This document shows positions 1 through 5,974 of a stretch of DNA of 21,763 nt, piece by piece. Origin of the DNA: Frankiales bacterium (GTDB lineage: Bacteria > Actinomycetota > Actinomycetes > Mycobacteriales > SCTD01); NCBI GenBank assembly GCA_025965735.1, contig JAOPWK010000088.1, positions 1 through 21,763 on the forward strand, read 5' to 3'. Position numbers and translations under genes: made by a program. Below the pieces are notes generated by a model. The model made no database searches, was not told the DNA's origin, and was given only the letters and a program-made list of their open reading frames with translations. Position 1 is the stretch's first letter. Each line of letters starts with the position of its first letter.

Positions 1-210
1 CAGCCGTTCTCGCAGTCACCTTGCGGGCTGGGCTGTTGGGGCGGTGCCGGCTGTAGTGGGCGTCCAGCACGCTGGCCTCACCGGGCGCCATCAGCGGGTG
101 CTCGGCCAGCACCTCACCGGTTCCGGGGCCACGATCGTCACGCCACTGCTGCCGGCCAGGACCTCGACGTGCGCGCCAAGACAAGTGCCCAGGACCACTC
201 CCTCGCGGCA
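1..210 (-). pseudogene. IS21-family transposase (IstA-like) remnant, frameshifted, runs off left edge
   Basis: Read on the minus strand, this stretch encodes a recognisable piece of an IS21-type transposase: LGAHVEVLAGSSGVTIVA, then a frame change, then GTGEVLAEHPLMAPGEASVL followed by DAHY and a basic stretch. The 'hPLxAPGEaSVLDxHY' block is characteristic of the region after the catalytic core of IstA proteins that insert IS21 elements. The N-terminal part, including the DDE core, is absent inside the window, and the C-terminus continues past position 1. The frame breaks at the G run 125-128; one extra G there would join both halves in one frame. No partner istB ATPase and no terminal inverted repeat are visible. 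The identification rests on remembered family motifs, so it is moderate. What lies between about 210 and the next gene at 309 is not recognisable. Confidence 0.55.
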
Positions 211-308
211 CGAGGGGACGGTGGCAGGACTGGTCACGACGGCCGCTCCTATCGCACCCGAGCAGGTGCGTTCAAGGCGGGAGGAGAAGCATCGTCAGAC
301 GGAGAGGA

Positions 309-1271
309 CTACGCGCTGGTGCTGAAGTGCCGCCGGTGCTCACCCGGCGTGGTGTTGAGGCGGCGACGGAACGACCGGTTCATGGTCTCGGGCACGCCGT
401 ACCCGCAGATCTTCGCGACGTGCTCGATCGAGCCGGTGGTCGTCTCGAGCAGCCGGCAGGCGCACTCGAGGCGGACCGATTCCACGTGCTCCGCCGGGCT
501 CACGCCCACCTCGGTCTTGAAGACGCGAGTGAACTGTCGCTCCGACAGCGAGGCGCGACGCGCGAGTGCCGGGACGGACAGATCCTCCGCGAGGTGGTCG
601 AGCATCCAGCTCATGAGCTCCCGGATCGGCTCCCGGTCGGCACTCTGCGCCGCCAGGAGCACCGAGAACTGCGCCTGCCCGCCTGACCGCCGCAGGTACA
701 CCACCAGCTGGCGCGCGATACGAGCGGCAGCCTGCCGGCCGTGGTCCTCAGCCAGCAGCGCCAACGCCAGGTCGATGCCCGAGGTGACACCGGCAGACGT
801 CCAGACGTTGCCGTCGTTGACGTAGATCGCGTCAGGGTCCACAGACACCTGCGGATGGCCCTGAGCCAGGTCCGCGCACTCGCGCCAGTGCGTCGTCGCG
901 CGCCGCCCGTCCAACAGCCCCGCCGCCGCCAGCACGAACGCGCCGGTACACACCGACGTGACCCGGCGCGCATCGGCGGCCAGCCGTTGCACCTCACGGA
1001 CGAACGCTTCGTCCGCGCCGACGTCGTCCACGCCGCGGCCACCGGCGACGACCAGCGTGTCGACACCGCCAGCGACGTCGGTCACAGCGACCGTGTCGAA
1101 CGACAGTCCGCAACTGGCTCGTACCGGCCCGCCGTGAAGGCTCGCGACCTGCAGGTCGTAGGAGACGCCGGGCACGAACCGCGTGGCGCAGGAGAAGACC
1201 TCGAGCGGCCCTGTCACGTCCAGGATCTGCACATCCGGGTAGGCGATGAGCAGGATCCTCGGGACGGTCAT
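309..1271 (-). CDS. GlxA-family transcriptional regulator (DJ-1/PfpI domain + AraC HTH)
   Basis: The 320-residue protein has two clear parts. Residues 1-190 form a DJ-1/PfpI class I amidotransferase-like domain, with the opening strand RILLIAYPDVQILDVTGPLE and a nucleophile-elbow-like SVCTGAF with Cys108. Residues 217-318 form an AraC-type double helix-turn-helix (LSVPALARRASLSERQFTRVF, then IEHVAKICGYGVPETMNRSF and a TPGEHRR end). This is the normal GlxA layout and length. Such proteins are cytoplasmic DNA-binding regulators; the PfpI part is thought to sense a small ligand rather than act as a protease. The open frame extends 126 codons further upstream, but the conserved domain begins exactly at the ATG ending at 1271, so that start is chosen although its ribosome binding site is weak. 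The gene stands alone between two transposase remnants, so its target cannot be read from neighbours. Confidence 0.93.
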   Translation of the reverse strand: MTVPRILLIAYPDVQILDVTGPLEVFSCATRFVPGVSYDLQVASLHGGPVRASCGLSFDTVAVTDVAGGVDTLVVAGGRGVDDVGADEAFVREVQRLAADARRVTSVCTGAFVLAAAGLLDGRRATTHWRECADLAQGHPQVSVDPDAIYVNDGNVWTSAGVTSGIDLALALLAEDHGRQAAARIARQLVVYLRRSGGQAQFSVLLAAQSADREPIRELMSWMLDHLAEDLSVPALARRASLSERQFTRVFKTEVGVSPAEHVESVRLECACRLLETTTGSIEHVAKICGYGVPETMNRSFRRRLNTTPGEHRRHFSTSA

Positions 1272-1394
1272 CGGATCGCCAACATGGCTGGAACCTACGC
1301 CCGCCGAGCCGCTTGCCGCAGAGCGGAGCCCCGGGCTTCCCGCGACTGCACCGCCTCCTGCCTGTTTGTCTGTCTGCGGGTGTGCAGCGGGATG

Positions 1395-1430
1395 GTCGGA
1401 CCCGGGTCGACCGTCATGACGGCGTCCGAC
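1395..1430. repeat. Nested inverted repeats between glxA-like gene and IS3 remnant
   Basis: The arms GTCGGAC (1395-1401) and GTCCGAC (1424-1430) are perfect reverse complements 22 nt apart. Between them lies a perfect 12-bp palindrome CCGTCATGACGG (1411-1422). The surrounding stretch 1272-1488 has no convincing gene. The element could be a regulator binding site for the GlxA-type gene that starts at 1271, or part of the mobile-element debris. No T-run follows, so it does not look like a terminator. Confidence 0.35.
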
Positions 1431-1485
1431 ATCGTCAACACGGCGTCCTTGTGGACGTCGGCGCGGGCTCTCATCGTGCAGGCTG

Positions 1486-1737
1486 CGCGACGCGCAGCTG
1501 CGCGGCTCGATGGGCCGCGTCGGGGCATGCGCGGACAACGCCGCGATGGAGTCGTTCTTCAGCCTGCTGCAGAAGAACGTCCTGGACCGCCAGCGCTGGC
1601 AGACCCGCGAGGACCTGCGGCTGGCGATCGTCATCTGGATCGAGAACACCTACCACCGCCGGCGCCGCCAGGACGCCCTCGGCCGCATGACGCCGATCGA
1701 GTACGAGACCATCACTCAGGCCGCTCCCGCGGCCTGA
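1486..1737 (+). pseudogene. IS3-family transposase (OrfB), C-terminal fragment
   Basis: The frame reads LRDAQLRGSMGRVGACADNA and then AMESFFSLLQKNVLDRQRW, ending with YHRRRRQDALGRMTPIEYE and a TGA at 1735-1737. This is the last third of the integrase core (rve) of an IS3-family transposase, including the DNAAMESF block that carries the catalytic Glu of the DDE triad. Only about 80 of the usual 280 or so residues remain; the first two catalytic Asp residues, the whole N-terminal part and the upstream OrfA are missing. The sequence upstream of about 1486 shows no homology I can recognise. The fragment cannot be an active transposase. The ATG at 1510 falls inside the homology and is not a real start. 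Confidence 0.8.
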
Positions 1738-1755
1738 CTCCACCTACCCGACCGG

Positions 1756-1779
1756 GTCAACCGGAGTCTGGGCAGTCCC
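1756..1779. repeat. Possible right terminal inverted repeat of the IS3 remnant
   Basis: About 18 nt after the transposase stop lies GTCAACCGGAGTCTGGGCAG followed by TCCC. Several actinobacterial IS3 elements end in a similar purine-rich 'tcaacc…ggggcag-cc' terminal repeat at this distance from the orfB stop. No matching left end is present in the window, so the call rests on position and resemblance only. Confidence 0.3.
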
Positions 1780-1817
1780 TGCCGCATGCCGCACGCGCGG
1801 CGGCTCGGACACGGCAC

Positions 1818-2135
1818 CTACCGTTGGTCGCGCTCCCCGCTCGAGACCGTCCAGGTGCGGTCCCGCAGCCTCTTCGTTCGGAACCGCCAGCCGCCGTTGA
1901 TGACAAGCACCGCGCCATCCCCTGCGTCAGCGTCCTTGGTCCAGCCGTACTGCGGCGCCTTGGGCGCCCGCATGTTCGCGGCATAACGGCTGGCCGCCTC
2001 CTCGGGCGACGCCGCGCCGCCGGTCTTCTCGCTGCTGAACGTCTTGAAGGCGGGGCCGAGGCACGAGGAGGCTGCTTTGCAGCCAATCAGACTCACCGAG
2101 GTCAAGCACAGTGTCAGGAGCAGGCGATGCCGCAC
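1818..2135 (-). CDS. Small putative lipoprotein, unknown function
   Basis: The 105-residue protein starts with a basic n-region (MRHR), a hydrophobic stretch (LLLTLCLTSVS) and a lipobox LIGC with Cys19, which fits a type II signal peptide and lipid anchoring to the outer face of the membrane. The remainder contains an AASRYAANMRAPKAPQYGW segment and a short C-terminal strand-rich part (GAVLVINGGWRFRTKR). I do not recognise a family. The start is a GTG ending at 2135 with no obvious Shine-Dalgarno sequence, chosen because it places the signal peptide at the N-terminus. The gene lies downstream of the nucleotidyltransferase-like gene on the same strand, with a 60-nt gap that holds a weak hairpin (AACGG at 2164-2168, CCGTT at 2175-2179). 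The high GC3 and intact signal peptide argue for a real gene, but short length limits confidence. Confidence 0.5.
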   Translation of the reverse strand: MRHRLLLTLCLTSVSLIGCKAASSCLGPAFKTFSSEKTGGAASPEEAASRYAANMRAPKAPQYGWTKDADAGDGAVLVINGGWRFRTKRLRDRTWTVSSGERDQR

Positions 2136-2195
2136 TCATCGCAGACTACGCAGTTTGCGAGCTAACGGAACCTACCGTTCGCCGCTCGCGGCCAC

Positions 2196-2654
2196 CTATG
2201 CGTTGTCGCGAAGCCATGCTTCGAGGGCGGCGGCCCGGTCAGGACGACCCATGATTCGGTACGCCCGAGCCCATTCCTCCGGTTCGCCCAGCGACATGCC
2301 GCGCCACGTCCTCGGAGTCGATGTGGCAACCACCATCACTCCATCCGGTGTGTGCAACGCGAACCGGGATAGGACGTCGATCGTGTGGTCGCCTGCGTCC
2401 ACGACGAAGCAGGCTTCAGTGGCGAACGCCGCATCGCGCGGGGCGCGCAGGAAGGTCATTCCGAACTCCGTCAGCACGGCCTCGACCGGTTCGGCGCGCG
2501 AGTCGGTCGTGAGGTCCCAGTCGCGTACCACTTCGACCAGTCCTAAGGCAGCAAGGAGCGCTGACCCTCCGAGCGCGACCTCGATGCCGCGACGTTCGAA
2601 CAGCGCGGACAGCGCCTGCACGGTCTCGATCCGGGGTGTCGAGACTGCGTTCAC
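2196..2654 (-). CDS. Nucleotidyltransferase-fold protein, hypothetical
   Basis: The 152-residue protein carries a GGSAL turn (residues 29-33), then RDWDLTTD with Asp45 and Asp47, and a third acidic strand IDVLSRF with Asp93. This order, a G-G-S turn followed by D-x-D and a later Asp, is the signature of the polymerase-beta-like nucleotidyltransferase fold, as in AbiEii/DUF1814-type and aminoglycoside-transferase-like proteins. The end, with EEWARAYRIMGRPDRAAALE, resembles the helical segment that closes many small proteins of this fold. Which substrate it nucleotidylates, if any, is unknown. No antitoxin-like partner (AbiEi) lies beside it. The start chosen is the GTG ending at 2654, the first initiation codon before the conserved part; the much longer open frame upstream is antisense to marR. 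It is divergent from marR. Confidence 0.6.
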   Translation of the reverse strand: MNAVSTPRIETVQALSALFERRGIEVALGGSALLAALGLVEVVRDWDLTTDSRAEPVEAVLTEFGMTFLRAPRDAAFATEACFVVDAGDHTIDVLSRFALHTPDGVMVVATSTPRTWRGMSLGEPEEWARAYRIMGRPDRAAALEAWLRDNA

Positions 2655-2871
2655 GCGATTGACGCTAGCGGCGGGCCGGTGCTGATGCAGAGGACTCACC
2701 CCGTCGCCACGTTGCGGGGCAGACGCGCTCACTGCGACAGTCGGGACGGCGTCGCCCTCGTTGCGAGCACGAGCAGGTGACGACGCGCCGCCCACGGCCC
2801 AGGTCGGTGACACGTGCTGCACGTGCGCGTACCCAGGGCCTCGCCGGACGCGGCGAAGGGCGATCATTGTG

Positions 2872-2884
2872 ATGTTGCGAACAT
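2872..2884. promoter_or_regulatory. Candidate MarR operator palindrome
   Basis: ATGTT-GCG-AACAT is a perfect inverted repeat with 5-bp arms and a 3-nt centre. It lies 6 bp upstream of the proposed -35 box of the marR promoter. MarR proteins commonly autoregulate through short AT-leaning palindromes, and this one stands out against the GC-rich surroundings. That the neighbouring regulator binds it is inference. Confidence 0.45.
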
Positions 2885-2890
2885 TGCACG

Positions 2891-2918
2891 TTGTAGATAG
2901 TTGCGTTGCCGCTATGGT
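2891..2918 (+). promoter_or_regulatory. Candidate promoter of the marR-MFS operon (leaderless)
   Basis: TTGTAG (2891-2896) and TATGGT (2913-2918) are separated by 16 bp and fit a housekeeping-type promoter. Transcription would begin about 7 nt after the -10 box, essentially at the GTG start codon at 2925. This predicts a leaderless mRNA, which is common in actinomycetes and would explain the absence of a ribosome binding site before marR. Confidence 0.5.
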
Positions 2919-2924
2919 CTTGGG

Positions 2925-3389
2925 GTGCCACAGCGACCCGACCAGCTCCACGACGTGCTCATGGAGTTCCTGACGCGTCTCATGGCCGCCGGCGAGTCCG
3001 ACGGGTTGAACGCGTTGATAGAGAGCGACCTGTCGTTCTCCCAGGTACGGACCCTCTTCCTGTTGACCCGGACCTCTGAGCCGATGCCCATCCACGCCAT
3101 CGCGGAGGCGCTCGGCCTGTCGGTGGCTGCCGCTGGGCGCAACGTCGAGCAGCTCCTGTGCCTGGACATGGTCGAGCGGCGCGAGAGCCCGGCCGACCGG
3201 CGGGTCAAGCTCGTGTCGTTGACGCCGACTGGTGAAGGGCTCGTGGCGCAGCACGTCGAGGCCAAGCGGGAGTCCCTCAGGGTCTTCACCGACGCCCTTC
3301 CGCCCGAGCACCGCGAGGGGCTGCACCGTGCCCTCACGAACATCCTCGCGGGCGGCGTCCTCCGCCTGCGTACCGACCAGGAGAACTGA
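2925..3389 (+). CDS. MarR-family transcriptional regulator
   Basis: The 154-residue protein has the MarR winged-helix layout: an N-terminal dimerisation helix, a helix-turn-helix (MPIHAIAEALGLSVAAAGRN then VEQLLCLDMVERRES), and the wing with the family signature PADRRVKLVSLTPTGEGLV. The length is normal for the family. The GTG at 2925 is chosen because it fits the promoter geometry for leaderless translation; a TTG at 2901 is an in-frame alternative. The stop lies 2 nt before the start of a multidrug exporter, so the two genes form one operon. By analogy with emrR/emrAB and other MarR-pump pairs, the protein probably represses the operon and is released by a substrate of the pump. The inducing ligand cannot be told from the sequence. 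Confidence 0.93.
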   Translation: MPQRPDQLHDVLMEFLTRLMAAGESDGLNALIESDLSFSQVRTLFLLTRTSEPMPIHAIAEALGLSVAAAGRNVEQLLCLDMVERRESPADRRVKLVSLTPTGEGLVAQHVEAKRESLRVFTDALPPEHREGLHRALTNILAGGVLRLRTDQEN

Positions 3390-3391
3390 CT

Positions 3392-4882
3392 GTGAGCACG
3401 CAAGCCCCGCCGACCGAGATGGCGTACCCGGAGGAGATCGACGGGCCCGTCCTCAAGATCGCAGGTGTCGTCGTCCTCGGCGCCATCATGTCGATCCTCG
3501 ACATCACGGTCGTCAGCATCGCGCTGCCGACCTTCCAGGACGTCTTCGACGCCACCTACGCCACGGTGGCGTGGACCATGACGGCGTACACGCTGGCTCT
3601 GGCCACCGTGATCCCGCTCACCGGCTGGGCCGCCGACCGCTTCGGCACCAAGCGCCTCTACCTGGCGGCCCTGTTCCTGTTCACCGCCGGGTCCGTGCTG
3701 TGCGCGATGGCCACCTCGATCGAGATGCTGGTCGCCTTCCGCGTCCTGCAGGGCCTCGGCGGCGGCATGCGGATGCCGCTGGGCATGACGATCCTGACCC
3801 GCGCAGCGGGTCCGGACCGCATCGGTCGGCTCATGGCCCTGCTCGGCATCCCGATGCTGCTCGGCCCCATCTCCGGCCCGATCCTCGGCGGCTGGCTGAT
3901 CGACATCGCCTCGTGGCACTGGATCTTCCTGATCAACCTGCCGATCGGCCTCGCGGCGCTCGTGTACTCGGCCCGTGTGCTTCCGAAGGACGAGCCGAGC
4001 ACGACGGAGCGGTTCGACTTCACGGGCATGCTGCTGCTCTCGCCGGGCCTGGCCCTGTTCCTGTTCGGCGTCTCCTCGATCGCCGAAGGCGGCGAGGGAG
4101 CGTCCTTCGGCCCGCGGGTGTGGGTATCGGCGACCGTGGGTGTCCTGCTGATCGTCACCTTCGTCTTCCACGCGCTGCGGACCGAGAAGCCGCTGATCGA
4201 CCTGCGCCTGTTCAAGAACCGTCGGCTGACGATCGCCACCGTGTCCATGTTCGTCTTCATCATCGCGTTCATGGGCGCCGGCCTGCTGTTCCCGTCCTAC
4301 TTCCTGCAGGTGCGCGGCGAGACGACCCTGATGGCTGGTCTGCTGATCGCCCCGCAGGGACTGGGCGCCATGCTGACGATGCCGGTCGCCGGCATCCTCG
4401 CCGACAAGGTGCCGATCGGTCGCACCGTGCCGGTCGCCCTGCTGGTGATGGCGAGCGGCTTCTTCGTCTTCACCCAGGTCGGCGCCGACACCTCCTACTG
4501 GGTGCTGTGCGGGGCGCTGTTCGTGATGGGCCTCGGCATGGGCGGCACCATGATGCCCATCATGACGTCGGCACTGAAGTCGCTGACCAACGCCGAGGTC
4601 GCCCGGGGATCGACGCTGGTCAACATCGTCCAGCAGATCGGCGGCTCGATCGGCACCGCGGTGCTGTCCGTCGTCCTGACCAACCAGCTCACGTCGACGC
4701 CCTCGACTCCTGTCGAGCCGCTGGCCTTCCTGGCCGACGGCTTCGCGACGACGTTCACGGTCGCGTTCGTGCTGGTCCTCCTCGCACTGATCCCGGTCGC
4801 CTTCCTCCCGCGGAAGAAGGAGCCGTCGCACCTGCTCGACGCAGAGGACCGCGCGACGTCCGCGCCCGTGCTGTTGCACTGA
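3392..4882 (+). CDS. DHA2-family (EmrB/QacA-type) MFS multidrug exporter
   Basis: This 496-residue membrane protein is a drug/H+ antiporter of the 14-TM DHA2 branch of the major facilitator superfamily. Visible motifs are LDITVVSIALP in TM1 (residues 36-46), motif A GWAADRFGTKR (78-88), the RVLQGLGGGM loop, and the antiporter motif C GIPMLLGPISGPILGGW (152-168), which marks exporters as opposed to importers. Hydrophobic segments run through to residue 477, followed by a short charged tail. The GTG start at 3392 has AGGAG 8 nt upstream, inside the marR coding end. It uses the proton gradient to expel drugs or other amphipathic compounds across the cytoplasmic membrane; the exact substrate is unknown. 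It is co-transcribed with the MarR gene and closed by a strong hairpin. Confidence 0.95.
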   Translation: MSTQAPPTEMAYPEEIDGPVLKIAGVVVLGAIMSILDITVVSIALPTFQDVFDATYATVAWTMTAYTLALATVIPLTGWAADRFGTKRLYLAALFLFTAGSVLCAMATSIEMLVAFRVLQGLGGGMRMPLGMTILTRAAGPDRIGRLMALLGIPMLLGPISGPILGGWLIDIASWHWIFLINLPIGLAALVYSARVLPKDEPSTTERFDFTGMLLLSPGLALFLFGVSSIAEGGEGASFGPRVWVSATVGVLLIVTFVFHALRTEKPLIDLRLFKNRRLTIATVSMFVFIIAFMGAGLLFPSYFLQVRGETTLMAGLLIAPQGLGAMLTMPVAGILADKVPIGRTVPVALLVMASGFFVFTQVGADTSYWVLCGALFVMGLGMGGTMMPIMTSALKSLTNAEVARGSTLVNIVQQIGGSIGTAVLSVVLTNQLTSTPSTPVEPLAFLADGFATTFTVAFVLVLLALIPVAFLPRKKEPSHLLDAEDRATSAPVLLH

Positions 4883-4897
4883 CACAGCACGACGCCA

Positions 4898-4937
4898 CGG
4901 CGACGGCCCCACCGGAGAACCGGCGAGGCCGTCGCCG
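4898..4937 (+). terminator. Strong hairpin terminator after the MFS gene
   Basis: CGGCGACGGCC (4898-4908) and GGCCGTCGCCG (4927-4937) form a perfect 11-bp stem. The loop contains a second small stem, CCGG-AGAA-CCGG. It begins 16 nt after the exporter stop codon. There is no U-tract, as is common for GC-rich actinobacterial terminators. Confidence 0.75.
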
Positions 4938-4984
4938 CGGCCGGGCATGCCGATTGCAGCTGGAGCGGTTCTCTCGGCGGCCTC

Positions 4985-5130
4985 AGTAGGGCCCCCGCCC
5001 CGCGCTTGACCGGAGCCGTGCGCGATGGCGCCGAGCACGTGCAGCATCCCGCCGACGCCGTCGTCGAAGCCCCGTGCGGCGTAGGTCGAGCCAGCAGCCG
5101 GGTAGATCAGCGGCGCGACGAGCAGAGCCC
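4985..5130 (-). pseudogene. Possible membrane-protein remnant
   Basis: On the minus strand, a short stretch with very high GC3 codes for ALLVAPLIYPAAGSTYAARG followed by FDDGVGGMLHVLGAIAHGSG. This looks like a hydrophobic segment, a loop and the start of another hydrophobic segment of an integral membrane protein. There is no start codon or further coding sequence on either side. I cannot name the family. It abuts the LuxR remnant that runs on the other strand, suggesting that two gene ends were joined by deletion or recombination. Codon usage is the main support. Confidence 0.3.
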
Positions 5131-5341
5131 TGTCAGGAGGCGGTCGGTCGGCCAGTCGCGAGCGCGACGTCCTCGAGCTCATGGCTCGCGGCCGTTCCAA
5201 CGCGGGATCTGCGACGAGCTCCACCTGAGCATCACGACCGTCGAGCCGATCGTCAGCACCCTCTTCAGTGGGCTCGGCCTGCACGCTGATGCGGCCAGCA
5301 ACCGTCGCGTGCTGGCTGTACTGGCCCACGTGCGCAGCTGA
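5127..5341 (+). pseudogene. NarL/LuxR-type response regulator, C-terminal HTH remnant with frameshift
   Basis: One frame gives SRERDVLELMARGRSNA and the next frame continues GICDELHLSITTVEPIVSTL and LGLHADAASNRRVLAVLAHV to a TGA at 5339-5341. Together these are a LuxR-type helix-turn-helix (GerE domain) with the C-terminus typical of actinobacterial NarL-family response regulators (normally LGL…DDHRRVLAVLAYLR). The join falls at the G run 5204-5206; one added G restores a single frame. The receiver domain is missing altogether, so even if the frameshift were a sequencing error the gene would still be truncated. The conserved TVEKHV is TVEPIV here, a further sign of decay. Confidence 0.75.
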
Positions 5342-5346
5342 CACAC

Positions 5347-5364
5347 GGCCGGCCACGGCCGGCC
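5347..5364 (+). terminator. GC hairpin after the LuxR remnant
   Basis: GGCCGGC-CACG-GCCGGCC is a perfect 7-bp stem with a 4-nt loop, starting 6 nt after the stop codon of the LuxR remnant. It is probably the surviving terminator of that former gene. Confidence 0.5.
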
Positions 5365-5365
5365 T

Positions 5366-5960
5366 GATGCCGTGCACGCGGCGAGGCTGCAGCTCCGGTG
5401 CCGGTCGAGGCCCTGCGTGCTCGTCATGGCTTGCTCGCGTGACGTACAGGCGCCTGTGCCGCAACAGCGAGTGGACGACCTTCGACAGCACGAGCGAGTC
5501 GGTGATGCCGACCCAGGCTGAGCACCTGGTCGGGGAGGTTCGTGAACGGTCTCCGCCGGCCCCCACATCGCACCTTGAGCGGACAAGCGCCCCCGTGCTC
5601 GCTCACGCTGCGCTATGCCCCCTCTCAAGATCAAGAACAGTCACTCAGGGGCATTGCCAGACCGTGGTCCGAGGGGGAGTGTTCCGACCGTCGCAGGCCG
5701 TCACCTTCCCGGTGCTGACGCGGCCGAGTTCGCTTCCCAGCTCGCCTCTCCGACGCACGGGCCTGCCCCGGGCGATGCCGTGGATGCCGATACACCTGCT
5801 GCTCCTGAGCGGGGCGGCCCGGCCGCACGGTCCTTGGTGCCGCAGCTCGCGCACGCCCGCCGCAGATGACCCGCGTGCGACAGCGTCAGTGCACCTGCGC
5901 TCCTGCCGCGACACCGACCCGACGCGGGACCTTCAGCAGCAACCGCGCCCGTTCACCGTC
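5366..5960. other. Gene-poor interval before the MMPL operon
   Basis: No gene can be supported here. Codon usage in all frames is poor, except for a minus-strand stretch at about 5440-5515 that reads AWVGITDSLVLSKVVHSLL with high GC3 and may be another small gene remnant of unknown type. An inverted repeat ATGCCCC (5615-5621) / GGGGCAT (5648-5654) has a 26-nt spacer. No promoter of clear quality was found for the MMPL gene, although one must lie here. Confidence 0.4.
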
Positions 5961-5974
5961 CTCAGGAGCCCGTC

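Noticed and set aside
128..135. Idea that the non-canonical ABC signature (SLGMGQ) at residues 129-134 of the ATPase shows a degenerate site
   Set aside because: The variant is normal in DrrA/BcrA-like ABC-2 exporters, and all other catalytic motifs are intact. The coordinates here are nominal; the motif lies near base 9027.
2912..5566. 884-codon open frame on the minus strand
   Set aside because: It is antisense to marR and the MFS exporter, both with clear family motifs. It is low-complexity (D, H, R, Q, E-rich), as expected for a shadow frame in high-GC DNA.
5615..5654. Inverted repeat ATGCCCC/GGGGCAT as a terminator or attachment site
   Set aside because: The 26-nt spacer is long, no gene ends just before it, and there is no second copy in the window to act as an att repeat. 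It is only mentioned in the interval description.
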